This document shows, in pieces, positions 10,197 to 20,376 of a DNA stretch of 64,000 nucleotides. Source of the stretch: Halopseudomonas laoshanensis (GTDB lineage Bacteria > Pseudomonadota > Gammaproteobacteria > Pseudomonadales > Pseudomonadaceae); NCBI RefSeq assembly GCF_008365385.1, contig NZ_QOVF01000002.1, positions 558,001 through 622,000 of the forward strand, written 5' to 3'. The notes beneath the pieces were generated by a model that was not told the origin of the DNA, made no database searches, and saw nothing but the letters and a program-made list of their open reading frames with translations. The position numbers and the translations under genes were made by a program. Numbering within the stretch: position 1 is the first letter of the stretch; every line of letters begins with the position of its first letter.

Positions 10197-11012
10197 ATGC
10201 AGCCCATGTTGAACATCGCCCTGCGCGCCGCCCGCGCCGCTGGAGAACTGATCTATCGCTCCGTGGAGCGGCTTGACGTTCTGACCGTCAACGAAAAGGA
10301 AGCCAACGATTATGTCAGCGAAGTGGATCGTGCTGCAGAGCAAACCATCATTGCGCAGCTGCGCAAGGCCTTCCCTGATCACGGCATCCACGCCGAGGAA
10401 TCAGGCTTTCAACCTGGCCAGGGCGAAGGTGCAGACATTGTCTGGATTATCGACCCGCTGGATGGCACCACCAACTTTCTGCGCGGCGTGCCGCACTACG
10501 CCGTCAGCATTGCCTGCCGCATTAAAGGCAAAATCGAGCACGCCGTGGTGCTCGACCCGGTCCGTCAGGAAGAATTTACCGCCAGCCGTGGTCGCGGCGC
10601 CGCACTGAACGGCAAGCGCCTGCGCGTCAGCTCGCGCAAAACGCTGGATGGCGCGCTGCTGGGTACCGGGTTTCCGTTCCGGGCTGACCAGGTGGAGTCG
10701 CTGGACAACTACATGGGCATGTTCAAGAGCCTGGTCGGCCAGACTGCGGGCATCCGCCGTTGTGGTGCAGCCAGTCTGGATCTGGCCTACGTGGCGGCTG
10801 GCCGTTACGACGCATTCTGGGAATTCGGCCTGGCCGAATGGGATATGGCCGCAGGTAGCCTGTTGATTCAGGAAGCAGGCGGGCTGGTCAGCGACTTCAC
10901 CGGCGGCCACCACTTCCTCGACAAGGGCCATCTGGTCGCTGGCAACCCCAAGTGCTTCAAAGCCGTACTGACCGCGATCCAGCCGCACCTGACACCGGTC
11001 ATGAAGCGCTAA
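10197..11012 (+). CDS. suhB: Inositol-1-monophosphatase / Nus factor SuhB
   Basis: Mg-dependent phosphatase that also acts in rRNA transcription antitermination complexes in the E. coli family. The 271-residue protein has the metal site WIIDPLDGTTNFLRG (near residue 80), the upstream HAEESG motif and the C-terminal EWDMAAGSLLIQEAGG. The ATG at 10197 (MQPMLNIALRAARAAGELI) is the family start; codons further upstream run through the promoter. A heptamer array and a terminator follow the stop. Confidence 0.96.
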   Translation: MQPMLNIALRAARAAGELIYRSVERLDVLTVNEKEANDYVSEVDRAAEQTIIAQLRKAFPDHGIHAEESGFQPGQGEGADIVWIIDPLDGTTNFLRGVPHYAVSIACRIKGKIEHAVVLDPVRQEEFTASRGRGAALNGKRLRVSSRKTLDGALLGTGFPFRADQVESLDNYMGMFKSLVGQTAGIRRCGAASLDLAYVAAGRYDAFWEFGLAEWDMAAGSLLIQEAGGLVSDFTGGHHFLDKGHLVAGNPKCFKAVLTAIQPHLTPVMKR

Positions 11013-11022
11013 CGCGCTTCAG

Positions 11023-11092
11023 AGCTACAAGCTACAAGCTACAAGCTACAAGCTACAAACTACAAGCTACAAGCTACAAGCTACAAGCTACA
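11023..11092 (+). repeat. Tandem heptamer array, 10 x AGCTACA
   Basis: Ten contiguous 7-base units run from 10 bases after the suhB stop to just before its terminator. Nine are AGCTACA; the sixth is AACTACA. The period does not match a CRISPR repeat, and the array lies outside any supported gene. Confidence 0.97.
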
Positions 11093-11106
11093 AGCAGTTA
11101 TGATCA

Positions 11107-11137
11107 GGCCCGCATGCTTGCCAATGCGGGCCTTTTT
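11107..11137 (+). terminator. Rho-independent terminator after suhB
   Basis: A 9-bp perfect stem (GGCCCGCAT / ATGCGGGCC) with an 8-base loop is followed by TTTTT on the plus strand. Confidence 0.92.
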
Positions 11138-11146
11138 ATTGCTCAC

Positions 11147-11177
11147 AAAAAAGCCCGCACTGGAGTCAGTACGGGCT
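11147..11177 (-). terminator. Rho-independent terminator after secF
   Basis: On the minus strand a stem AGCCCG-ACT (one mismatch, 6-base loop) is followed by TTTTTT. It lies 58 bases beyond the secF stop. Confidence 0.85.
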
Positions 11178-11199
11178 ATTGGTTTTGAACGCTCTTGCC

Positions 11200-11220
11200 G
11201 CTTGAGGCTTGAAGCTTGAA
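11200..11220 (+). repeat. Short heptamer array, 3 x GCTTGAR
   Basis: Three tandem units (GCTTGAG, GCTTGAA, GCTTGAA) lie between the terminators and the secF stop. Unit length equals that of the nearby AGCTACA array. Another copy of the core AGCTTGAAGCT is at 42294-42304 beside the FKBP terminator. Confidence 0.85.
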
Positions 11221-11234
11221 GCGGTAGCTAACCC

Positions 11235-12149
11235 CTAGGGCCGATCGTCCACCGCCTCTTCGATCTGCGGCGGAATCAGATCTTCGCGGGTCAGGTTCAT
11301 GGTCATCAACAGACCGTTGGAGACGTAGATCGAAGAATAAGTACCCACCCCGACACCAACAATCAGCGCCAGCGCGAAGCCCTGAATGTTCTCGCCGCCG
11401 AAGAAATACAGCGCCAACAGTACCAGCAGTGTAGAGGCGGAGGTGGCCAGAGTCCGTGCCAGTGTCTGCGTGGTAGATACGTTGATGATCTCTTCCAGGT
11501 CAGCCTTGCGCATCATCCGCAGATTCTCTCGCACCCGGTCGAATACCACGATGGTGTCGTTCAACGAATAACCGATCACCGCTAACAACGCGGCCAGCAC
11601 CGTGAGATCGAAGGACAGCCCCAGGATAGAGAAAAAGCCCAGTGTGAAGATCACGTCATGCACCAGCGCAACAATGGCGCCGACCGCAAACTTCATCTGA
11701 AAGCGCAGGGAAACGTAGAGCAGAATACCGGCCATAGCCAGCAACATGCCCAGCCCCCCCTTGTCGCGCAGCTCTTCGCCTACCTGTGGGCCGATAAACT
11801 CGACCCTTTTGATGCTGACGTCGCTACCGTCTTCGTTCTGTATCAGCCGTGCAATCTGACTACCCAGATCCGGATCATCACTGGCCAGACGAATCAGCAC
11901 ATCAGTCGAAGCACCAAAGTTCTGCACGATGGCGTCATCCCAGCCCTCTTCACGAAGGGTGGCGCGAATAGCTTCCAGATCGGCCGGGCTGGTGTAGTTC
12001 AATTCGACCAGCGCCCCGCCAGTGAAATCCAGACCCAGATTCAGCTGCTTGATGGCAAGACTGGCGATTGAGCCAATCATCAGTACAACAGCGACGGCAA
12101 AGAAGAACTTGCGCAGCGCCATGAAGTTAATAGTTTTATCGGTAATCAT
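11235..12149 (-). CDS. secF: Protein translocase subunit SecF
   Basis: Inner membrane partner of SecD that uses the proton gradient to aid late stages of Sec export. The 304-residue protein has six predicted helices, the LGLDFTGGALVEL motif in the first periplasmic domain and the conserved GYSLNDTIVVFDRVREN. The start at 12149 (MITDKTINFMALR) has GAGGAG 7 bases upstream and matches the family; the longer frame overlaps secD. It is 10 bases downstream of secD. Confidence 0.96.
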   Translation of the reverse strand: MITDKTINFMALRKFFFAVAVVLMIGSIASLAIKQLNLGLDFTGGALVELNYTSPADLEAIRATLREEGWDDAIVQNFGASTDVLIRLASDDPDLGSQIARLIQNEDGSDVSIKRVEFIGPQVGEELRDKGGLGMLLAMAGILLYVSLRFQMKFAVGAIVALVHDVIFTLGFFSILGLSFDLTVLAALLAVIGYSLNDTIVVFDRVRENLRMMRKADLEEIINVSTTQTLARTLATSASTLLVLLALYFFGGENIQGFALALIVGVGVGTYSSIYVSNGLLMTMNLTREDLIPPQIEEAVDDRP

Positions 12150-12159
12150 GATGCGCTCC

Positions 12160-14028
12160 TCACAGCCACAGCTTCTTGATGTCACGTCCGCCGGTGGTCA
12201 GGTTGACCATTGCGCGGGTGACCATGATCGCGCTGAACATGGATGTGATGATGCCCAGTGAAAGGGTCACGGCAAAACCTTTGATTGGGCCGGTGCCCAT
12301 GGCAAACAGGATCACACCCACCAGCAGCGTGGTCAGGTTGCCGTCCACAATGGCCGAAAACGCCTTGTCATAGCCTTCGTGTATCGCCCGTTGTGCGGAG
12401 GCGCCAGAGGCCATTTCCTCCTTGATCCGGGAGAAGATCAGCACGTTGGCATCCACCGCCATACCCAGGGTCAAGACGATACCGGCAATACCCGGCAGGG
12501 TCAGGGTTGCGCCGAGCAGAGACATCAGCGCCAGCAGCAATACCAGGTTGAAACTCAGGGCGATGCCGGCATAGACGCCGAAACCCTTGTACAGCACGAC
12601 CATGAACACCAGCACCAGGAGGAAACCTACCTGAGTAGCGGTGATGCCCTTGGCGATGTTCTCTGCGCCCAGGCTTGGCCCAATGGTCCGCTCTTCAACG
12701 AAATACATTGGCGCGGCCAAACCACCGGCACGCAGCAGCAAGGCCAATTCTGAAGCTTCACCCGGCGAATCCAGGCCGGTAATCCGGAACTGGTTACCCA
12801 GCGTGCTTTGAATGGTCGCCAGGCTGATGATGGCTTTCTCTTCGACGAAGGCCGGAACTTCCACCCTCTGCATTTCGCCATCAACTTCCTGCATAACCTC
12901 GCGGGCAATCTGACGCTGCTCGATAAAGATCACTGCCATGCCACGTCCGATGTTATCGCGGGTGGCCCGAGTCATAAGGTCACCACCGTGCCCGTCCAGA
13001 CCGATATTGACCTGAGGGCGACCGTTTTCATCGAAATTCGACTGGGCGTCAGTCACCTGATCGCCAGTGAGGATAATGCTGCGCTCGACATCCGCAGGTG
13101 GGCGCGCGCCGCCTCGGAACTCGAATGATTCCACTGTCGCGCGGGGCGCATTCGGCTCGGCCGCCAGGCGGAACTCAAGGTTCGCCGTCTTGCCCAGGAT
13201 CCGCTTGGCCTCGGCGGTGTCTTGCACGCCCGGCAGCTCAACTACAATCCGGTTGGCGCCTTGACGCTGTACCAGCGGCTCGGCCACACCCAACTCGTTT
13301 ACCCGGTTACGCACTGTCGTCAGGTTCTGGCTGATGGCGTATTCGCGAATCTCTGCGAGCTCGGCATCGGTCAGGGTCAAACGCAGCACTTCCAGTTCAT
13401 CACGCGTGGTGGTGCTCATCTGGAACTGATTATATTCAGCGGAAATCAAGCGTTGAGCGTCATCCAGCTGTTCCGCATCGGTAAAACCGAACTGCAGTAC
13501 ATTGCGCTGATTCGGCATGCTGCGATAGCGCACCCGCTCGCCGCGCAGTAAGTTGCGCAGTTCGCTTTCATACACATTGACCCGCGCCTCGACGGCTTTG
13601 TCCATGTCCACTTCCAGCAGGAAGTGCACACCACCGGAAAGATCCAGACCCAGCTTCATTGGACCGGCACCGATATTCATCAACCACTCAGGAGTGGTCG
13701 GCGCCAGGTTCTGCGCGACGACAAACTCCTGACCCAGTGCGTCCCGAACCACGTCCTGAGCGCCGAGCTGATCCGAACGATTAATCAGCCGAACCAGACC
13801 GGAGCGACCCTGGTCGCCAAGATCCGTGCCTTTGGTGGCAATGTCTGCCTCAGCTAGCGCCGCTTCGATACGGTCCAGATCCTGCTGACCGATGGTTTGA
13901 GTAGAGCTGGCGCCGGAGATCTGGATGGCCGGATCATCCGGATACAAATTAGGCATCGCATAGATCAGGCCCAGCACCAGCACGGCCACAATCAGCAGGT
14001 ATTTCCAGAGGGGATAGCGGTTGAGCAT
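12160..14028 (-). CDS. secD: Protein translocase subunit SecD
   Basis: RND-like subunit of the SecDF-YajC accessory complex. At 622 residues it has an N-terminal helix (LWKYLLIVAVLVLGLIYA), the LGLDLSGGVHFLLEVDM motif, a large periplasmic domain and C-terminal helices with GMAVDANVLIFSRIKEE. I start it at ATG 14028 (MLNRYPLWKY), the family start; a TTG six codons upstream (14046) is possible. No good ribosome site precedes the ATG and a strong hairpin ends 20 bases upstream, so translation may be regulated. Confidence 0.95.
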   Translation of the reverse strand: MLNRYPLWKYLLIVAVLVLGLIYAMPNLYPDDPAIQISGASSTQTIGQQDLDRIEAALAEADIATKGTDLGDQGRSGLVRLINRSDQLGAQDVVRDALGQEFVVAQNLAPTTPEWLMNIGAGPMKLGLDLSGGVHFLLEVDMDKAVEARVNVYESELRNLLRGERVRYRSMPNQRNVLQFGFTDAEQLDDAQRLISAEYNQFQMSTTTRDELEVLRLTLTDAELAEIREYAISQNLTTVRNRVNELGVAEPLVQRQGANRIVVELPGVQDTAEAKRILGKTANLEFRLAAEPNAPRATVESFEFRGGARPPADVERSIILTGDQVTDAQSNFDENGRPQVNIGLDGHGGDLMTRATRDNIGRGMAVIFIEQRQIAREVMQEVDGEMQRVEVPAFVEEKAIISLATIQSTLGNQFRITGLDSPGEASELALLLRAGGLAAPMYFVEERTIGPSLGAENIAKGITATQVGFLLVLVFMVVLYKGFGVYAGIALSFNLVLLLALMSLLGATLTLPGIAGIVLTLGMAVDANVLIFSRIKEEMASGASAQRAIHEGYDKAFSAIVDGNLTTLLVGVILFAMGTGPIKGFAVTLSLGIITSMFSAIMVTRAMVNLTTGGRDIKKLWL

Positions 14029-14047
14029 ATCAAAGACCGATAACAAC

Positions 14048-14069
14048 CCGGGCGCCTGAAGGCGCCCGG
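14048..14069 (-). promoter_or_regulatory. Perfect 9-bp GC hairpin in the secD leader
   Basis: CCGGGCGCC and GGCGCCCGG flank a 4-base loop, between yajC and secD. No U-run follows on the minus strand, so it is not a standard terminator. It could be a processing site, a partial terminator or a translational control element. Confidence 0.6.
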
Positions 14070-14088
14070 ATAAAGTGAGAAGTAAGGA

Positions 14089-14421
14089 TCAAATGGCTTT
14101 CAAAGTACCCTTGGGCAATGCTGCCACAACGGAACCTTTCTGGAACTTCAGTTCCTGACCGTCGCCCACTTCCAGCACGATGAACTCGTCAGTGACTTTC
14201 TTGACCTTGCCGAGAATCCCGCCACCGGTCACAACTTCATCACCAACTGTCAGGCCGCCGAGCAGGTTTTTGTGCTCTTTGGCGCGTTTGGCCTGGGGAC
14301 GCCAGATCATCAGATAGAAGATAACCAGGAAACCGACCAGGAAAATCCACTCAAAACCACCACCCATGGGTGCAGCACCTTCGGCAGTCTGGGCCATGGC
14401 AGCAGGGATGAAAAAGCTCAT
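14089..14421 (-). CDS. yajC: Preprotein translocase subunit YajC
   Basis: Small inner membrane protein of the SecDF-YajC complex. Its 110 residues include an N-terminal transmembrane helix (FEWIFLVGFLVIFYLMIW) and a basic cytoplasmic domain with the family stretch VGDEVVTGGGILGKVKKV. It is between tgt and secD in the conserved order; the 60-base gap from tgt suggests a shared transcript with queA-tgt. Confidence 0.95.
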   Translation of the reverse strand: MSFFIPAAMAQTAEGAAPMGGGFEWIFLVGFLVIFYLMIWRPQAKRAKEHKNLLGGLTVGDEVVTGGGILGKVKKVTDEFIVLEVGDGQELKFQKGSVVAALPKGTLKAI

Positions 14422-14481
14422 GTAATACTCCTAATGATGAGAAACGGCGAAGACGGGTAAATGGGGCTTTCCGAGCGCACG

Positions 14482-16655
<2,174 letters not shown>

Positions 16656-16748
16656 GCAGGCGGCGGTTCCGGAAGGTAAAAAGGTGGCATATGGTAGCGG
16701 AAATGCGCGGGTCGAGCCAAAGAAAGCGCTCTTATTCACTCAGCAGCA

Positions 16749-16778
16749 TTGACCGAACAGCCTGGGGATTCGTATACT
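16749..16778 (+). promoter_or_regulatory. Sigma-70 promoter of tRNA-Leu
   Basis: TTGACC (-35, 16749-16754) and TATACT (-10, 16773-16778) are separated by 18 bases, about 25 bases upstream of the tRNA. A GC-rich run follows the -10 box, as in stable RNA promoters. Confidence 0.8.
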
Positions 16779-16803
16779 CCGCGCCGTCTGTTGGAAAGCA
16801 CAG

Positions 16804-16890
16804 GCCTCGATGGCGGAATTGGTAGACGCGGCGGATTCAAAATCCGTTTCTGGTGACAGAGTGGGAGTTCGATTCTCCCTCGAGGCACCA
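16804..16890 (+). tRNA. tRNA-Leu (anticodon CAA)
   Basis: Class II tRNA with acceptor stem GCCTCGA/TCGAGGC and encoded ACCA end. The anticodon loop TTCAAAA gives CAA, which reads UUG. The D-loop GGTAGACGCGG, a long variable arm and the T-arm GTTCGATTC are present. Total length, 87 bases, is normal for leucine. Confidence 0.97.
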
Positions 16891-16933
16891 TCTGATCTTT
16901 TCAGGTGGTATCAGCAAGACCCATAACACCCCG

Positions 16934-16959
16934 AAAAGCCCGCCTTGAGCGGGTTTTTT
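16934..16959 (+). terminator. Terminator after tRNA-Leu
   Basis: CCCGC-CTTGA-GCGGG stem-loop preceded by A residues and followed by TTTTTT. It may also serve the convergent DUF4105 gene weakly. Confidence 0.88.
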
Positions 16960-16989
16960 ATTGCCCGCGCTAAAACCGGGGTACTCGCA

Positions 16990-18981
16990 TTAAGGCAACA
17001 CCAGCCCGCCAGACTCATGATGCAATTGGCGCAACCGCGCGCCCAATTGAGTGATATTTTGCTGGTTGGCTTCTACCGCGCTGCGGTGCTCAACACTGAT
17101 CATCTCAAGAGCACGCTCATCCAACAAAACCGCCAGCCCGTGCAACCCCTGCTGACGCTCGTCAGTGATCTGCTTCAACTCCTGCCTTTCCTGGTGCTGC
17201 GGCAGACCATAGCCGGTGTTTAACAATTCTGCGGGACGACTGAGAAAGCCACTTTCTCGCAGCAACTCGCTCATAAGCTCCCCGGTCTCGTTTAAAGCGG
17301 CATCGTCCATGCGCCGGCCGGACACATAGCGGTCCTTCAACTCGTGCTTGATCAACAATATCTGGCGCCTCAGCGCCGCTTGCTCCAGCAGCAGGAGGGC
17401 CGCAGCAGTGCGATAGTTCGCACGATTAAACCAGGACTGCCGCTCCTGCGGGGCTAACCCAAGCCAATCCTCAACCTGTTGCTGCGGCAGATCCAAGCGT
17501 TCGCGCGCCAAGCTGAACATCAATTGATAACGTTCACGGTAGGAATCAAAGTAATAGCCCTGACGCAGGGCTTCAGCCTGATCCTGCACGACTGAGCCGT
17601 CCAACAGACCTGCATGTTGGAGCAGCGCCCGCAGCCCGGTAGGGGTGACTGTTTCCATGCGGCGAATATCAAGCCGATCGGTGCCGCTACGTAACAACTT
17701 CAGCGTCTCAACGGCGCAGTTGTTGCTGACGAAGTAATAGGTGCCGTCGTAACCCCAGTGCATCTCGGCGGCACGCTGAACCAGGCTGATCTGCTGCTCA
17801 CGGGTCAAGCGCAGGGGCAGAGATTGCAACGACCGCAACTCCACCTTGGTGTATTCATCCACTACCTGACTCAATGGCAGCATGAACAACCGCGACGGAT
17901 AAGCCCCTGTCAGACCATCCCAACTGGATAACTGAACGTCATCAACGAAAGCACGGAAAGACAGGACCAGATGATGTTCCAGATCCATCAGGCATTCAGG
18001 CCCCAGCTCTCGCCCGGGCGCGCACATGACCACCCGCAGCATGCTGTGCCCCCAGCGGCTGACCAAGGCGCCATCCGGTTCGGCCAGCAGGTAATGCACC
18101 TGGTAGATGCGCTCTGGATCGAGCTGCCCCAAAGCCGGCCGATTGAGATCCATGCCGCCATTGACATAAGACAAGCCTGGAGCACAGTCCGCTGAATCGC
18201 CGGGCGCCCAGCCAAAGTGTTCGGTGAAAAAATCATGCAACGCCGGCCGCCGGCAGCGATATTCGGGATCAAGCAGAAAATATTCAAGATTGACCGCAAC
18301 AAACTCGCGCGGATTGCTCAGCTCATAGGCATCCGGCGTGCGCAGGTACTGATCGTTCTGCCGCTCCACTTTTCCTCGACCACCGATACGCGCAGGCCAG
18401 CCGGCTAGCTCAAGCAGCCTGGGGTCGTCACTGAGGGTAAATTGCCGCTGAGAGTTGCCCTGACAGGCTACGGGTAACCCAACCGGGCCAAGACTGCTGT
18501 GCTGCTGGCCGCAAAAGCGCGCTTGCCTACGCTCTTCTTCATCCCAGAACTGCCCGCGATCATAAAAGTGCGCGAGCTCGTGTATCAGTGTCGCCTGCAG
18601 TTCTCGCTCCAGCGTGTCGTGCTGACGGCCCGCTGGCAGCGCCTGATCATCCGCCTGCACGAGTGCATCGAGCCAACGCTGATTGAGCAATATTTGACCG
18701 TCAAAACCCGCTCGACCCATGACGCTCTCTGGCAGACCAGACGACCAGCGCACATTAATCTTGCGGTCCAGCTGTGCCACCAACTGAGGTGGTAATGCCT
18801 TCAGCGCGGCGTCAAGCAGCTGCCGGGCCGCCTGGAGCTGCTCAGCGCTCAATTCAGCCTTATCCAAGTGCACAGTCAGCGCCGAATGGGCGACAGGGGC
18901 CCATAGCAACATCGCCAGGCTAGTCGCAATGACCCACAAGGCAACTCCCCGCCAGAGGGCGGGGCGTGTATCACAGAACAA
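16990..18981 (-). CDS. Secreted DUF4105 domain protein with HExxH motif
   Basis: About 663 residues. The N-terminus is a probable signal sequence (WVIATSLAMLLWAPVAHSA). Around residue 134 is TLIHELAHFYDR, a zinc-metalloprotease type HExxH. The middle carries the DUF4105 region (YLLAEPDGALVSRWGHSMLR ... FVSNNCAVETLKLL), with His and Cys residues suggesting a second catalytic or thiol site. The C-terminus is helical and Gln/Leu-rich. The TTG start at 18981 is uncertain. The next gene upstream is a DUF2388 protein, a pairing I recall from other pseudomonads. Substrate unknown; envelope location is inferred from the signal. Confidence 0.82.
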   Translation of the reverse strand: MFCDTRPALWRGVALWVIATSLAMLLWAPVAHSALTVHLDKAELSAEQLQAARQLLDAALKALPPQLVAQLDRKINVRWSSGLPESVMGRAGFDGQILLNQRWLDALVQADDQALPAGRQHDTLERELQATLIHELAHFYDRGQFWDEEERRQARFCGQQHSSLGPVGLPVACQGNSQRQFTLSDDPRLLELAGWPARIGGRGKVERQNDQYLRTPDAYELSNPREFVAVNLEYFLLDPEYRCRRPALHDFFTEHFGWAPGDSADCAPGLSYVNGGMDLNRPALGQLDPERIYQVHYLLAEPDGALVSRWGHSMLRVVMCAPGRELGPECLMDLEHHLVLSFRAFVDDVQLSSWDGLTGAYPSRLFMLPLSQVVDEYTKVELRSLQSLPLRLTREQQISLVQRAAEMHWGYDGTYYFVSNNCAVETLKLLRSGTDRLDIRRMETVTPTGLRALLQHAGLLDGSVVQDQAEALRQGYYFDSYRERYQLMFSLARERLDLPQQQVEDWLGLAPQERQSWFNRANYRTAAALLLLEQAALRRQILLIKHELKDRYVSGRRMDDAALNETGELMSELLRESGFLSRPAELLNTGYGLPQHQERQELKQITDERQQGLHGLAVLLDERALEMISVEHRSAVEANQQNITQLGARLRQLHHESGGLVLP

Positions 18982-19023
18982 TGGAGCTGGCGCCCTGATC
19001 AGACTGGGCGTCTAGGGCTGTAA

Positions 19024-19344
19024 TCACAATGCAAGAATGGCCTCGGCCAGTTGCATATCGCTGGCTTGCAGCTCTGGCATCTGGTGGCGAATATGGCCCA
19101 GCGCCGCTTCCAGATTGACGCCGCGCAGATCACCGTTGCTACCAACGAAGCTGGCTGCATCTTCACGAGCCTGCAATACGACCTTGTCTGAACCGAAAGT
19201 GGAGGCAGTGCTGTCACCTAAGGCGTTAGCCGTATTGGCCAGGATGGAGCCTATCGCGTTGGTCGTGCCAACAAAGCTGGAGGCGGAGGCCACCGCAGAA
19301 AAACCGATCAAACCAGCAGCAAGAACTACAGAACGAATTTTCAT
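19024..19344 (-). CDS. Small secreted DUF2388 family protein
   Basis: 106 residues with a cleavable signal (SVVLAAGLIGFSAVASA). The mature part has the DUF2388 features: TSS/STASTFGSDKVV, then AREDAASFVGSNGDLRGV near the centre and a C-terminal ALGHIRHQMPELQASDMQLA. Function is not known. It lies 42 bases upstream of the DUF4105 gene on the same strand. The ATG has GGAG 7 bases upstream. Confidence 0.85.
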   Translation of the reverse strand: MKIRSVVLAAGLIGFSAVASASSFVGTTNAIGSILANTANALGDSTASTFGSDKVVLQAREDAASFVGSNGDLRGVNLEAALGHIRHQMPELQASDMQLAEAILAL

Positions 19345-19704
19345 GAAAACTCCTTAATAAAGATCAAGCCCGCTTATTACGGACCAACTCACCGATTGTT
19401 TATCGGTTTACTCGCCACCAGTCTAGCCTGCATACCATGCCACCGGCGATCAATTTGACGTTGCCCAAATATCTGGTCCGGCAAGCAGGCTTCGATAACA
19501 ACCCACAGCCTGCCCCCGGTTATTGAATCTGACTTTGCTTGCACCTTAAAGTTCTGAGTTACAAGGCAGATTTATGCGCGGTAAATGACCCACTCAATCT
19601 GCCCGGAAGATTATGACAAAATGTAATAACGGCCGACTGGCCATCGCGAACCTGAACCAGTTAAACTTGGCGACCTTTTGCCGCCACCAGAAGTAGTATC
19701 ACGG
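19345..19704. promoter_or_regulatory. Divergent intergenic region upstream of the APE operon
   Basis: A 360-base gap serving the DUF2388 gene (minus) and the polyene operon (plus). It holds two inverted repeats: ACCGAT-5-ATCGGT at 19391-19407 and GGCAGATT-23-AATCTGCC at 19565-19603. No strong consensus promoter stands out. I see no gene here. Confidence 0.5.
19565..19603 (+). promoter_or_regulatory. Inverted repeat upstream of the APE operon
   Basis: Perfect 8-base arms GGCAGATT and AATCTGCC are separated by 23 bases and end about 100 bases before the first operon gene. It may be an operator with two half sites, or a leader hairpin. Confidence 0.4.
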
Positions 19705-20376
19705 ATGAGCCAATTTCTTCATCTTGAGGACTGGGTAGGCTGGAGCGCCTCCGAACAGTACCTGCCAGCAGACCCAGCGCACAACCTGGAAGCGCGAAGC
19801 GGGACTCCTCTGTTGCCTGCCATGCTCAGACGCCGCCTGGACAAAGCCGGCAGAGCAGTCTGTGAGATCCTGGCACTACTCGACGATGCTGGCGATTGTC
19901 CGATTATTTACGCATCTCGCCACGGTGATGTTACAGGTTCGCTGGAGATGCTGACCTCCCTGGCTGAAGGGGAAGCGCTCTCACCCGCACGCTTTTCCAT
20001 GTCGGTGCACAATGCGGTGATGGGCGTCTATTCCATAGCGCGTAAACATCACAGTCCGATACAAGCGCTGGGCGCTACGGGAGACGAGTTTGAAGCCTTG
20101 ATGTGCGAAGCTCTCGGATACCTTGCAACCGGCCATAGCAGAGTGATTGTGGTATTTTCCGAAGGCGAGATGCCCTCCGAGTATGCTGACTTTGCCGAGT
20201 CTGGCGAATGCCCTGGCGTCGTAGGCCTGCGGTTAACAGCAAGCCGCGGCCAGCGCCTGATTTGCAGCCCCGGCACCCAGCCATCCCGACCCACGCCACT
20301 CGACATCATCGCTTGGCTAGGTACACCTGACGCATTGCTGACAGCCCGGCAATGCTGGCGTTTGGAGACAAAGTGA
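19705..20376 (+). CDS. Beta-ketoacyl synthase chain-length factor (APE type)
   Basis: A 223-residue half-size ketosynthase-like protein of the type found in aryl-polyene clusters (ApeC role). It has the N-terminal thiolase-fold part, with FSMSVHNAVMGVYSIARK where an active KS would have its TACSS-type Cys; no catalytic Cys is present. In the family it dimerises with a true KS and sets polyene length. I start it at ATG 19705 (MSQFLHLEDWVGW); the frame is open nine codons upstream. First gene of the operon; its stop overlaps the next start by 4 bases. Confidence 0.85.
   Translation: MSQFLHLEDWVGWSASEQYLPADPAHNLEARSGTPLLPAMLRRRLDKAGRAVCEILALLDDAGDCPIIYASRHGDVTGSLEMLTSLAEGEALSPARFSMSVHNAVMGVYSIARKHHSPIQALGATGDEFEALMCEALGYLATGHSRVIVVFSEGEMPSEYADFAESGECPGVVGLRLTASRGQRLICSPGTQPSRPTPLDIIAWLGTPDALLTARQCWRLETK

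Noticed and set aside
11023-11092. AGCTACA array as a CRISPR
   Set aside because: Units are 7 bases with no spacers and no cas genes nearby.
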